DNA from: Frigoriglobus tundricola
Lineage (GTDB): Bacteria > Planctomycetota > Planctomycetia > Gemmatales > Gemmataceae
Direction of reading: 5' to 3'
Length of the DNA stretch: 64,000 nt
Assembly (NCBI RefSeq): GCF_013128195.2
Contig: NZ_CP053452.2
Location: forward strand, 3,968,001 to 4,032,000
Under the pieces are notes generated by a model that searched no databases, was not told where the DNA came from, and was given only the letters and a program-made list of their open reading frames with translations. Both the position numbers and the translations under genes were made by a program. Each line of letters starts with the position of its first letter. The stretch's first letter is position 1. Of this stretch, positions 1 through 8,034 are shown piece by piece.

Positions 1-536
1 GCGAGAATCCACGTCCCACAGAAGAAAAGTGCTCCCACCCCAACGACAGCATAAATCACATCGGCCAGAAGGAATTTGAGAAATGAGTAGCGCGACGCCC
101 CAGCAATCATGAACACGCCCGTTCGCAGCGGAGGAAGGAAACGCGCGAGGAGCAGCAGCTTCATACCGTGCTGTTCGAATCTCCCTTCAAGCTGGCGCCG
201 CCGTTCGGTGCTGAGCACCTTCTGTACCCACCGGTACTCAAAGAGCTTCGGCCCCCACCTCCGACCCACCCCGTAAAGAAACGAGTCCGCAGCGATGATA
301 CCGAGGCCACAAGCCCCCCAGGCGAACGGCCACCACACGTCCTCGTGGACGGCGTGGACACCGGCGGCATAGAGGATACCGGCTTCCTCGGGTGCGGGCG
401 GGATGCCGATTCCCGTGAGGAGCAGCCACCCGAAAATCGACAAGTACCAGTACAAAGCGTCGGTCGTCATGGCCGGCCCCGCGGTGTGGAACACCTTCCG
501 CGGGGGTAATTGCACATCCCGTTCCAACAGACCCAT
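1..536 (-). CDS. DedA-family membrane protein, C-terminus beyond window edge
   Basis: Integral inner-membrane protein of the DedA/SNARE-associated family, whose members act in envelope homeostasis and lipid or undecaprenyl-phosphate flipping. About 178 residues are visible. The signature is the segment ARFLPPLRTGVFMIAGASR, the conserved DedA arginine/proline motif, near residue 130. Upstream, GIGIPPAPEEAGILYAAG matches the usual N-terminal PxPxE region, and hydrophobic stretches lie on both sides. The ATG follows the polX stop codon directly (TAAATG), so the two genes are probably co-transcribed. A second ATG 22 codons downstream is an alternative start. The 3' end lies outside the window. 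Family assignment is firm; the specific substrate is unknown. Confidence 0.85.
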   Translation of the reverse strand, partial: MGLLERDVQLPPRKVFHTAGPAMTTDALYWYLSIFGWLLLTGIGIPPAPEEAGILYAAGVHAVHEDVWWPFAWGACGLGIIAADSFLYGVGRRWGPKLFEYRWVQKVLSTERRRQLEGRFEQHGMKLLLLARFLPPLRTGVFMIAGASRYSFLKFLLADVIYAVVGVGALFFCGTWIL

Positions 537-2288
537 TTACGCGGGCGTCTTCTGCTTCCGCCGGTTCAGCTCCTTCATCACATCCGGGAGCGAGCGCGTG
601 TTGAAAACGTCGTCCTTCGTCAGCCACCCCCGTCGAGCGACCTGAACGCCGAACGTGTAGAGTCCGAGTTCCCCCGGGCTGTGGGCGTCCGGGTTGATGA
701 CAATGGGAATGCCCATCGCCTTCGCCCGCTTCACGTACCGCCAGTCGAGATCGAGGCGGGACGGCTGAGCGTTGATCTCGATCATCTTGCCGTGTTTCGC
801 GGCCGCCTTCAGGACCTCCTCCAGATTGATTTTGTACCCTTCGCGCTTGAGGAGCAGCCGGCCGGTGGCGTGGCCGAGCATGGTGACGGCCGGGTGCGCG
901 AGCGCTTTGCACACGCGCGCCGTCATCTCGGCCTCGGGCATGGCGAACAGCGAGTGAACGCTCGCCACCACGTAATCGAAACCCGCGAGTAACTCGTCGT
1001 CGTAGTCGAGCGACCCGTCCTCGAGGATGTCCACCTCACTGCCCTTGATAATGCGAACCCCCGAGAGCTTGGCGTTCACGCGATCGATCTCGGCCCACTG
1101 CTTGCGCACCGCGCCGGGTGGCAGGCCGCGGGCGATGGTGAGCGACTGCGAGTGATCGCCGACCCCGAAGTACTCCAACCCCAGCGCCTTCGTCGCGAGC
1201 GCCATTTGTTCGAGCGACGCGGTACCGTCGCTGGCCGTCGTGTGGTTGTGGAAGACGCCGCGAATATCGGAGTCTTTGACCAGGGCCGGAAGCGTCTTCT
1301 GCTCGCCGGCCTCGATTTCACCGGTGTCCTCGCGGAGTTCCGGTTCGATGTAGGGTAGGCCCAGCGCCGCGAAGATGTCGGCTTCGTCCTTGCACGGAAC
1401 GGACCGGGTCTCGTTCGCGAGCGCGTACTCGTTCAGCGTCAGGCCGCGATCGATGGCGCGCTGCCGCATGCGGATGTTGTGCTCCTTGCTGCCCGTGAAG
1501 TAGTGCAGGGCGAACGGGAACTGGTCGTCGGTCACGACGCGGAGGTCGGCCTGGAGGGTCGCCTTCTCGCCGCGGACGTGCATCGCGGCCAGGACGCTCG
1601 ACTTCGTCGGCCCCTGGGCGATCACCTGGACCACTTCGGTGATCTTCACGAACGCGTCCATGATCGGCTGCGGGCTCGCGCTGCTTACAAGAATGTCGAT
1701 GTCGCCCGTGGTCTCTTTGCGGCGGCGCAGGCTGCCGCAGAGTTCGGAGCGGATCACGCCGGGGAACGCCCGGACCTGTTCGAGCAGGGCGAGGCCGAGC
1801 GGCAGCGCGAGGTCGATCCGGACGCGGTGGCCGACCTTGTCGATGAACGCCAGGCCGTCGAGGATCTTCTGCTGAGTCTTGGCGCCGAAGCCTTTCTGCT
1901 TGGCCACCTCGCCCGCTTCGCACGCGGCTTTCAGCTTCTCGATGGTGTCGATCTGAAGGTTCGTGTGGAGCGCCTTCACCTTCTTCGGCCCCAGACCGGG
2001 GAGCCGGAGCATCTGGACGAGCCCTTCCGGAACGGAGGCGCGCAGCTCTTCGAGGTAGGGGAGTTTTCCGGTGGTGACGAGGGTGGTGATCTTCTCGGCG
2101 AGCGCGTCCCCGATGCCGCGAACCTCTTCGAGCTTGCCCTCGGCCACCATCTGGTTGAGGTCGCCGGGGAGCGACTGAAGGAGCCGCGCCGCGTTGTGGT
2201 AGGCGTTGGTTCGGAACGCGTTCTCGCCCTTCAGCTCGAGCAGGGTGCCGATCTCGTTGAGTGCGTCGGCAACGTCGTCCTTCGTCAT
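537..2288 (-). CDS. polX: DNA polymerase/3'-5' exonuclease PolX
   Basis: Family X DNA polymerase with a PHP nuclease domain, acting in gap-filling base-excision repair. The 583 residues match bacterial PolX length. Helix-hairpin-helix motifs lie near residues 55-62 (VRGIGDAL) and 95-102. The palm shows GSLRRR at 185-190 and the catalytic GDID at 195-198, with a further Asp near 249 (LQADLRVV). The C-terminal PHP domain has HNHT at about 347, GDHS at about 377 and a terminal NPDAHS, all metal ligands. A GAGGAG ribosome-binding site sits 8 bases before the ATG. The DedA gene follows immediately. Confidence 0.96.
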   Translation of the reverse strand: MTKDDVADALNEIGTLLELKGENAFRTNAYHNAARLLQSLPGDLNQMVAEGKLEEVRGIGDALAEKITTLVTTGKLPYLEELRASVPEGLVQMLRLPGLGPKKVKALHTNLQIDTIEKLKAACEAGEVAKQKGFGAKTQQKILDGLAFIDKVGHRVRIDLALPLGLALLEQVRAFPGVIRSELCGSLRRRKETTGDIDILVSSASPQPIMDAFVKITEVVQVIAQGPTKSSVLAAMHVRGEKATLQADLRVVTDDQFPFALHYFTGSKEHNIRMRQRAIDRGLTLNEYALANETRSVPCKDEADIFAALGLPYIEPELREDTGEIEAGEQKTLPALVKDSDIRGVFHNHTTASDGTASLEQMALATKALGLEYFGVGDHSQSLTIARGLPPGAVRKQWAEIDRVNAKLSGVRIIKGSEVDILEDGSLDYDDELLAGFDYVVASVHSLFAMPEAEMTARVCKALAHPAVTMLGHATGRLLLKREGYKINLEEVLKAAAKHGKMIEINAQPSRLDLDWRYVKRAKAMGIPIVINPDAHSPGELGLYTFGVQVARRGWLTKDDVFNTRSLPDVMKELNRRKQKTPA

Positions 2289-2420
2289 GACCAGAACTCC
2301 TCACGGGGGTGGTGTGAGGATACCAGACGCGAGCCGAAGTGGGGATGTTGGAGGTGGATGGCGCTCAACGGATGACACCAACGGCTCGCGTGAGAGCCGT
2401 CAGTGTGTTGTCACCTGCGC

Positions 2421-3452
2421 TCAGTTGGCCTCTCTCGTCAGCGTGCAGGCCGCCCAGAAAACCCACGGTTCGGTATCCGGTGCGAATACCCGCACGCTCC
2501 AGTCGAGAGTCACAGCCTGCATCCCTCCGCGATGTGGCGAGCCAGGGAGACGCGGGTCGCAGGATTTACCACTGCGTATCAACTGCACCGGTGTCGGAAA
2601 ATCGGCCGGTTGAGGTGTCGCTTCCATCCGCCCGATTCGCACCAGCATTTCTCCGCTGTGGTCGGCACGTATTGGTGGCAGCAGTCGCTCAGGAACGGCT
2701 TTGTCAGTGGACCACAGACCGGCAGGCTCGGTCGGTGTCAAAAGGGCAAACGCCGGCATCTGAGGGCTGTAGAATCCGACCCCCCACAAATTGAAAACGG
2801 CATCTCCCGCCTCCGGCCGGCAGACCTGCGGGCGCTCAGTGAAGAGGATCGCACCAGATGGCCAGTCCTCGAGTTTCCTGGTCCGACCGAGGGTTCCCCA
2901 GGGAAGAAGTCCATTGGCAGCATAGCTCACGGTGGCGTAATACCCAACCGTGCCATCCGGAACAGTGACCGGGATGTCGCGGAGGCCGTCGGCGGTAGTA
3001 TCCGCTGGGTCTATGAACGCACTCCAAACCTGATTGGCGTCGCCGCCAAATCGTGTGTATTCGGAGCCGTCCTTGTTTTGAAGGGTAAACGGGACTGAAG
3101 ACGGGGCGTGGTAGCTCGAAACCGACTCACCCGGACGGTACGTCGAGGCCGAGCATTCGAGATACGGGCCGAGGGTCGCGAAGACAGATCGGATGTCGGT
3201 CGAATGGGAAGCGCTACCCTGGTTCGTAAGCGGTGGTAGCTGGTTGTTGGCATCGTGGAAGTTGAGGACACCAAGAGCAATCTGTTTCAGGTTGTTTTGG
3301 CACGCCGTCTGAGCCGCTGTAGCCCGCACCTTCACAACCAAGGTAAGAGACAAGCCGGCGAGCAAAGCCAGGATGAGCACCACGAGGCCGAGCTCGATCC
3401 GCGAAATGGCAGAGCGGCACATTGTCAAACTGTGGCGCCGCAACCGGTCCAT
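2421..3452 (-). CDS. DUF1559 domain-containing protein with degenerate prepilin leader
   Basis: Planctomycete DUF1559 protein, 343 residues. The family normally has a type IV prepilin leader followed by a large extracytoplasmic domain. Here the N-terminal membrane helix is present (LGLVVLILALLAGLSLTLVV) and is followed by the typical CQNNLKQIALGVLNFHDAN block. The canonical GFTLIE cleavage motif is replaced by ISRIEL, and the C-terminal region ends with WVFWAACTL. Codon use is less GC-rich than in neighbouring genes. It stands alone between two other minus-strand genes. Function is unknown; because the leader is altered, normal prepilin processing cannot be assumed. Confidence 0.85.
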   Translation of the reverse strand: MDRLRRHSLTMCRSAISRIELGLVVLILALLAGLSLTLVVKVRATAAQTACQNNLKQIALGVLNFHDANNQLPPLTNQGSASHSTDIRSVFATLGPYLECSASTYRPGESVSSYHAPSSVPFTLQNKDGSEYTRFGGDANQVWSAFIDPADTTADGLRDIPVTVPDGTVGYYATVSYAANGLLPWGTLGRTRKLEDWPSGAILFTERPQVCRPEAGDAVFNLWGVGFYSPQMPAFALLTPTEPAGLWSTDKAVPERLLPPIRADHSGEMLVRIGRMEATPQPADFPTPVQLIRSGKSCDPRLPGSPHRGGMQAVTLDWSVRVFAPDTEPWVFWAACTLTREAN

Positions 3453-3493
3453 TTCTAGCTCCCGCTCGCGTGTGCTCGGGTGAAAGCAGAGAA

Positions 3494-3530
3494 TCCCGGT
3501 CCGTCCACCTGTGAGGGTAACGGACCGGGA
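3494..3530 (-). terminator. Possible terminator hairpin after the PseG-like gene
   Basis: An 11-bp perfect stem (TCCCGGTCCGT paired with ACGGACCGGGA) with a 15-base loop lies just downstream of the minus-strand PseG-like gene. There is no clear T-tract, so this is only a candidate. Confidence 0.4.
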
Positions 3531-3586
3531 CTGTGTCTACAACCGCTTCGCTCTCACCAGCCGGCTGACGCCGGCCGTTCGCCTGA

Positions 3587-4681
3587 TCAAGCCGCCGCCT
3601 TCAGTGGAGCCGCGCTGGCCGCACGCTGGCGGGACGGGCCGTGGAGCATGATCTCCAAACCGTTCACGATGCGGTCCGGGCCGCGCCCGTCGAACGTGTT
3701 CCGGGCACAGCGGGTCATTCCCTTCCGCTCCATCGGGTCGTCGAGGAGCAGGTCCACCGCCTCCTTCAACTGGTCGAAGGTCACGTCGGGCGCGTTGCCG
3801 AGGTACGTGGCGACGCCGTCCTCGTCGAGCTTCTTGCCGTTCCCCGCGTGCCGCTTCGTCTGGCTCAGGACCAGTTGCGGCACCCCGACCACGCACAGTT
3901 CCGGCGACCAGCCGTCACCCGCGGTGAGCGCGAAGTGGACCCGGACCAGTCGCGTCATCAGCTCCTTCGGCTCGGTCACCACCTCCACCTTCCCGGCGCT
4001 GGCATCGGCCAGTTCGAGGATCTCGTCGTACTTCGGATGATGCGTCCGGGCGGCAACGGTGACCTTCGCCACCTTCGGCATGTCGAGGAGCTGCTGGGTG
4101 CGGGTGAGGGTCTCGCCGCCGAGGTCGTCGTCGCCCATCGCAACGAGCGCGCGGAACGGTGCCGGCGGCTCCATCGCCCGAATCGTTCGCTGCCGGCGGA
4201 ACATCCCGCGGCAGAGCGCGTAGCGGTGTCCGAGCAGGAGCTGACACCCCGGTTCGACTCGGTAGGCCTTCCGCGTCGGGTACAGCGTCGGGTTGACCAC
4301 CAGATCGGCCGGGAACTTCATGTCGGCGGTGGAGTCGAACACCATCACGAGCGCGCCGGTCTTCCGCAGTTCGCGGAGGTAGTCCGCATCGTACCCGGTG
4401 CCCGCGACCACGACGGCCGCGGCGTTCATCTTCCGCACCTGGGCGATCGTGGCGTCCAGGTCGCCCGCGTCGCCCACCCGGCGCTCGGCCGGAACCCAGT
4501 CGTTGTTGCCGCGGTTGATGACGGTCGCGAGTGAGAGCGGATCGAGATAGCTGAGGAAGTGGGTCCCGCGGCGCCGGCGCTGAAGGGCGGCAGCGAGTGA
4601 GAGGCACTGGTAAAACGGCTCCCAGCCGTGTTCGGTCGTCCCGTCGCAGCGAAACAGAATCGGGCCACGAGTCGCGTCCAT
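3587..4681 (-). CDS. PseG/SpsG-like glycosyltransferase-fold protein
   Basis: GT-B-fold protein related to PseG/SpsG, the nucleotide-sugar hydrolases of nonulosonic acid and spore-coat polysaccharide synthesis. The start RCDGTTEHGWEPFYQCLSLA aligns with the family motif R-A-D-x3-IGxGHxxRCLxLA. Later segments include VFDSTADMKFPADLVVNPTL, LLGHRYALCR and a C-terminal nucleotide-binding block (ALTAGDGWSPELCVVGVPQL). The ATG at 4681 was chosen because an AGGAG lies 8 bases upstream; a longer reading is possible but implausible in composition. Length is 364 residues. The position of the PseG catalytic histidine holds a proline, so hydrolase activity is doubtful. It may instead transfer or bind a sugar nucleotide. 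Confidence 0.7.
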   Translation of the reverse strand: MDATRGPILFRCDGTTEHGWEPFYQCLSLAAALQRRRRGTHFLSYLDPLSLATVINRGNNDWVPAERRVGDAGDLDATIAQVRKMNAAAVVVAGTGYDADYLRELRKTGALVMVFDSTADMKFPADLVVNPTLYPTRKAYRVEPGCQLLLGHRYALCRGMFRRQRTIRAMEPPAPFRALVAMGDDDLGGETLTRTQQLLDMPKVAKVTVAARTHHPKYDEILELADASAGKVEVVTEPKELMTRLVRVHFALTAGDGWSPELCVVGVPQLVLSQTKRHAGNGKKLDEDGVATYLGNAPDVTFDQLKEAVDLLLDDPMERKGMTRCARNTFDGRGPDRIVNGLEIMLHGPSRQRAASAAPLKAAA

Positions 4682-5105
4682 GCGCATCGCTCCTGCACAA
4701 CCAGTATGGAAAGGTGCGCGTATGCCGCCACGGCCACGAGGGTAATCGTGGGTCGGTGCGGCGTCCGCACGAGCCGGTTGGTGTGGAGTTGCCCGTCGCC
4801 CGTGAGTCAACGCGGCGGCCAGCGCCGCGCGGGCGGGAGCGTGTCTCGACACCTCTTCTCCGGGTGGGCCGAGTGTCGGCCCTAACGATGCGCCTTCGGG
4901 TTCCGGTCCGTTGGCGCGTCGTGCTCAGGTGGCGGGTTCCGGTCCGTCAACCGAGCGGGCGGATCGTAATTCAGATTTCTCACAACCGACAAGGCCACTT
5001 TCTTCACACGCGGTCACACTGAAAACTCGGAGGGTTGCGCACCGAACGTATGGCGCCCAATTGGCTCATGCGTGGACGGGCGAGGCGGCGTTGGCCGACT
5101 GGCGC

Positions 5106-5303
5106 GCGAGCGGCGCGGCGTAAGCCGGCCGGTGTTGCGAGCTGCCCGGTGTGATGAGGTGAGTAGCCACTCACTGGGTTCTCGTGCGATCATTTTGAAA
5201 CACCGGCTGGCTGGCGCTCCGCCGCTCAAGATGTGCTTCGCGCTGTCAACCGGCGAGTCAACCACCGAGTAAACCACCGGCGGGCTTACGCCGCGCCGCT
5301 CGC
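5106..5303. repeat. Palindromic repeat, GCGTAAGCC family, copy 1
   Basis: Two 29-base arms (5106-5134 and 5275-5303) are inverted copies of each other with one mismatch. Their core is GCGGCGTAAGCC. The same core occurs at 16377-16525, and a related form lies inside scpB. The spacer is about 140 bases and has no gene. Confidence 0.75.
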
Positions 5304-5359
5304 GGGCAGACTCGCGCGTCAAGCGGGAAGAGCGGGCGCTATGTTCCGGTTGTGCCGAA

Positions 5360-5375
5360 CGTTCCACGTGGAACG
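5360..5375. promoter_or_regulatory. parS: parS centromere site 1
   Basis: The perfect 16-base palindrome CGTTCCACGTGGAACG matches the bacterial parS consensus (TGTTNCACGTGNAACA) at 14 central positions. It lies 122 bases before the parB start and is the expected nucleation site for ParB binding and spreading. Confidence 0.92.
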
Positions 5376-5430
5376 TCTACCCAGATTCACAACGAAGTCG
5401 GGAGGGTCTTGCCGTTCGCTTAATACGGAC

Positions 5431-5446
5431 CGTTCCACGTGGAACG
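5431..5446. promoter_or_regulatory. parS: parS centromere site 2
   Basis: A second identical 16-base palindrome, CGTTCCACGTGGAACG, lies 71 bases from the first (start to start) and 51 bases upstream of parB. Paired parS sites beside parB are typical of origin-proximal centromeres. Confidence 0.92.
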
Positions 5447-5496
5447 ACTCAAGTCGTCAGCCCTCGATTCCACTTCTCACAGCCGCGGAGGTTGCT

Positions 5497-6414
5497 ATGA
5501 AGCCGGCCGAACCGACCGATACCGGAGACCCTCGCATGGAAGCGACCGCCAAGCCCCGGATGGCCCGTGGGCTGAACGCCCTCCTCGGTGACGTCTCGAT
5601 GCCCGCCGACTCGGGCACGAGTCGGATCCCGATCGAGAAAATCGACCGCAACCCGTACCAGCCACGCAAGCAGTTCGACGCCGACGAACTCGCGGCACTC
5701 ACCGCCAGCGTGAGGACGCACGGCGTGCTGCAACCGGTGGTGGTCCGCAAGGTGGGCGACGGGTACCAGCTCATCGCCGGCGAGCGCCGGCTCCGCGCCG
5801 CCAAGGAGGCCGGCCTCAGCGATGTGCCGGTCCACCTGGTCGCCTTCGACGACCAGCAGGTGTTCGAGGCGGCCCTCGTTGAGAACATCCAGCGCACCGA
5901 CCTGAACCCCATCGAAAAGGCTCAGGGGTTCCGGGACTACATGGAGCGCTACAAGATCACGCAGGACCAGCTCGGCGCGCGGCTGGGTCTTGACCGCACG
6001 AGCGTGAGCAACTTTCTGGGTCTGCTGAACCTGCACGAAGAGGTGCAGACCGCCGTCCGCAACGGTCAGCTCACGATGGGGCACGCGAAGGTACTGAAGG
6101 GTGTCCCCGATCACGCCCAGCAACTCGCCTTCGCCAAAGAGGCGATGCTGAAGAACTGTTCCGTTCACGCGCTCGAGATGCTCGTCAAGCAGCACAAGCT
6201 CGCGGCGGCTAGTGCGGAGCCCGCCAGCGAGCCGGCCGCGCGTCCCGAGCCGGTCGAAAAGACGGCTCACGTTAAGGGACTCGAAGACGACCTGCGACAG
6301 CGGCTCGCGGTCAAGATCGAGATCAAAGTGAAGGCGAAGGACAAGGGCCAAATCGTGATCGGGTTCGACTCAAACGACGACTTCGAGCGGATCATTCAAG
6401 CGCTTCAGAAATGA
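5497..6414 (+). CDS. parB: ParB/RepB/Spo0J chromosome-partitioning protein
   Basis: CTP-dependent DNA clamp that loads at parS and spreads, organising the origin for segregation. The 305 residues include an N-terminal basic tail with GLNALLGD at about 25-32. The CTP-binding ParB/Srx domain has NPYQPRKQF at 52-60, GERRLR at 95-100 and ENIQRTDLNPIEKA at 129-142. A helix-turn-helix follows at about 155-180, and a C-terminal dimerisation domain ends in FERIIQALQK. The ATG was chosen because GGAGG lies 5 bases before it; the frame stays open further upstream across the parS sites, which argues against a longer form. No parA lies beside it, which is unusual. Confidence 0.95.
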   Translation: MKPAEPTDTGDPRMEATAKPRMARGLNALLGDVSMPADSGTSRIPIEKIDRNPYQPRKQFDADELAALTASVRTHGVLQPVVVRKVGDGYQLIAGERRLRAAKEAGLSDVPVHLVAFDDQQVFEAALVENIQRTDLNPIEKAQGFRDYMERYKITQDQLGARLGLDRTSVSNFLGLLNLHEEVQTAVRNGQLTMGHAKVLKGVPDHAQQLAFAKEAMLKNCSVHALEMLVKQHKLAAASAEPASEPAARPEPVEKTAHVKGLEDDLRQRLAVKIEIKVKAKDKGQIVIGFDSNDDFERIIQALQK

Positions 6415-6439
6415 CCTACCGAAAACACTTCCGCACACC

Positions 6440-6468
6440 AGCCCCGGCTCGCCGGGGCTGATTTCGTT
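6440..6468 (+). terminator. Rho-independent terminator of parB
   Basis: An 8-bp stem (AGCCCCGG/CCGGGGCT) with a CTCG loop lies 25 bases after the parB stop and is followed by a short T-rich stretch (GATTTCGTT). Confidence 0.65.
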
Positions 6469-6524
6469 CAGACGGCTACTTGCTCAGTTGAAACCCCGCG
6501 CACGTTGTTCCGCGGCCTGCACTC

Positions 6525-6704
6525 TTCAGCCCGAAGGGCTGGGACAGCATAGCCCCGGGCAACGCCCGGGGTGTGAGCCAGCGTATTTTTCAAGCTGAAG
6601 GCCTGACACACGCTATGCTGTCCCAGGCTTTCAGCCTGGAAGGCCATTCTCGACCGACCCCGGGCGTTGCCCGGGGCTATGCTGTCCCAGCCCTTCGGGC
6701 TGAA
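6525..6704. repeat. Repeat with 48-bp perfect inverted arms
   Basis: Arms 6525-6572 and 6657-6704 are perfect reverse complements over 48 bases. Each arm is itself made of small hairpins (CAGCCCGAAGGGCTG and CCCCGGGCAACGCCCGGGG) joined by GGACAGCATAG. The spacer holds a degenerate third copy of the CTATGCTGTCCCAG unit near 6613. No gene is present; this looks like a REP/MITE-type element. Confidence 0.85.
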
Positions 6705-6788
6705 AACGCACTGACCCTTTCAACAAAGCAACGGCTACTCATAGCGCCGTGTTGCTCTCTGCGGGCACGACTTCTTCTCTAGCGGCCT

Positions 6789-6833
6789 CTGTGAGGCCGG
6801 TGCGACTCGACTTTCGGAGCACCGGCCTCACAG
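6789..6833. repeat. 15-bp perfect inverted repeat
   Basis: Arms CTGTGAGGCCGGTGC (6789-6803) and its exact complement (6819-6833) flank a 15-base loop, upstream of the first secreted-protein gene. It could be a regulatory hairpin or a short mobile repeat. The rest of 6415-6951 shows no gene. Confidence 0.65.
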
Positions 6834-6951
6834 TGGCCAGCTACAGTACGAAATCCCGTGCGGCCGTATCACACCTCTCGGCATCTCTTGTCGCGTTCGG
6901 ATCGTTCGGATACCCTTGGGGTGACTTGAGAGTCCCACGGAGGGTGTTCGG

Positions 6952-7467
6952 ATGGCAACACGGATGTGTACGATGGCCGGGTTGGTCGTCGCGTTCGCGA
7001 GTGTCGCAGCGGGGCAGGACTTCAAACTCCACACCTCGACCGCGGGGAAATACAAAGCCAACTTCCCCGGCGAGGTGAAGAGCGAGACGACCGACATCCA
7101 GGCGGGGAACCAGACACTGAAGCTGACACTCGAGACGGTGGAGTTGAAGGGCGAGACGGTGTTCATGGTCAGCTACGTGGACGCCGCGGACGAAGTCGCC
7201 AAGCAACCGGCCGGCCCCCGGCTCGACAAAGTGCGAGACGGCAACAAGGGACCGACCGGAAAGGTTCTCGAAGACAAGGACGTGACCGTGGGCGCGGAGA
7301 AGTACCCGGGCCGCGACATTCTGCTTGAGACGCCGGGCAGGTTCATTCGCAACCGTGCCGTCATCGCCGGCAACCGCTTGTATCAGGTCATGGTGCAAGG
7401 GACGAAGGACGTCGTCACTTCGCCCTCGGCCGACAAATTCATCGCCTCGTTCGAGATCACCAAATAG
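6952..7467 (+). CDS. Secreted protein of unknown function, paralogue 1 of 3
   Basis: First of three tandem paralogous exported proteins. The 171 residues start with a signal peptide (hydrophobic MAGLVVAFASVAAGQD, predicted cleavage near residue 21). The mature part shares with its two neighbours a pattern of KYKANFPGE, then FMVSYVDAAD, KVRDGNKG, a KYPGRD motif, NRLYQVMVQG and a terminal FIASFEITK. The alternating pattern suggests a small beta-rich fold, perhaps similar to PsbP/DUF1795-like domains, but I do not recognise the family with certainty. The next gene follows after 10 bases, so the three probably form one transcript. Confidence 0.8.
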   Translation: MATRMCTMAGLVVAFASVAAGQDFKLHTSTAGKYKANFPGEVKSETTDIQAGNQTLKLTLETVELKGETVFMVSYVDAADEVAKQPAGPRLDKVRDGNKGPTGKVLEDKDVTVGAEKYPGRDILLETPGRFIRNRAVIAGNRLYQVMVQGTKDVVTSPSADKFIASFEITK

Positions 7468-7477
7468 GACTCCTGCA

Positions 7478-7996
7478 ATGAGACCGATCCTCGTGGGTAT
7501 CATTCTGGCCGCTTACACGACTCCGGCCCTCGCCGACCACGAGCGCTACACCTCCGACGACGGCAAGTTCGCTGCCGACTTCCCCGGCGCGCCCAAGGTG
7601 ACCGCCAAGACCACGCCCAGCGCGGTCGGTAACTTGCAGGTTCACGTGGCGACGTACGCGAACAGCGACGGCAGCACCTTCATGGTGAGCTACACCGATT
7701 TCCCCGATCCCGCTACGAAGCCCGACAACCTCGGCACCTTGTTCGATGGCATTCGCGACGGCGTGAAGGGACGTGACGGAAAAGTGGTGGGCGAGGAGAA
7801 GACCATCAAGTTCGGACCCAACAAATTGCCCGGCCGCGAATTCACCGTAGAGAAGGATAAGGGGAAGCAGCGCATCCGATATCGCGTCGTCGTCCGCGAC
7901 CGCCGCGTGTATCAGGTGGCCGTGATCGGCTCGCAGGACTTCACAAGCGGGAACGACGCGACCGCGTTTCTCGCGACCTTTGAACTCACGAAGTGA
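7478..7996 (+). CDS. Secreted protein of unknown function, paralogue 2 of 3
   Basis: Second paralogue, 172 residues, with a signal peptide (MRPILVGIILAAYTTPALAD, cleavage after ALA). Family pattern: KFAADFPGAPKV, FMVSYTDFPDP, GIRDGVKGRDGKV, LPGREFTVE, RRVYQVAVIG and FLATFELTK. The ATG at 7478 lies 10 bases after the previous stop and leads straight into the signal peptide, so the longer open frame upstream is not used. Function is unknown; the conserved spacing with paralogues 1 and 3 suggests duplication within one operon. Confidence 0.8.
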   Translation: MRPILVGIILAAYTTPALADHERYTSDDGKFAADFPGAPKVTAKTTPSAVGNLQVHVATYANSDGSTFMVSYTDFPDPATKPDNLGTLFDGIRDGVKGRDGKVVGEEKTIKFGPNKLPGREFTVEKDKGKQRIRYRVVVRDRRVYQVAVIGSQDFTSGNDATAFLATFELTK

Positions 7997-8034
7997 TCTT
8001 CCTAGCGGTCGGGTCCATCAAGATGAGGAGTGAC

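Larger units (their letters stand above)
4682..5496. other. Intergenic region with repeat and parS sites
   Basis: An 815-base gap without a convincing gene. Its 5' half (4682-5105) shows nothing recognisable beyond possible promoter sequence for the minus-strand gene. Its 3' half holds an inverted repeat at 5106-5303 and two parS-like palindromes at 5360 and 5431, before the parB ribosome-binding site. Confidence 0.7.

Noticed and set aside
1318-2304. 328-codon minus-strand frame within polX
   Set aside because: Out-of-frame shadow of polX on the same strand, rich in Arg and Pro, with no domain.
5233-5496. Longer ParB starting at 5233
   Set aside because: It would translate through both parS sites and part of a repeat; the ATG at 5497 has a good ribosome-binding site and gives a normal ParB length.
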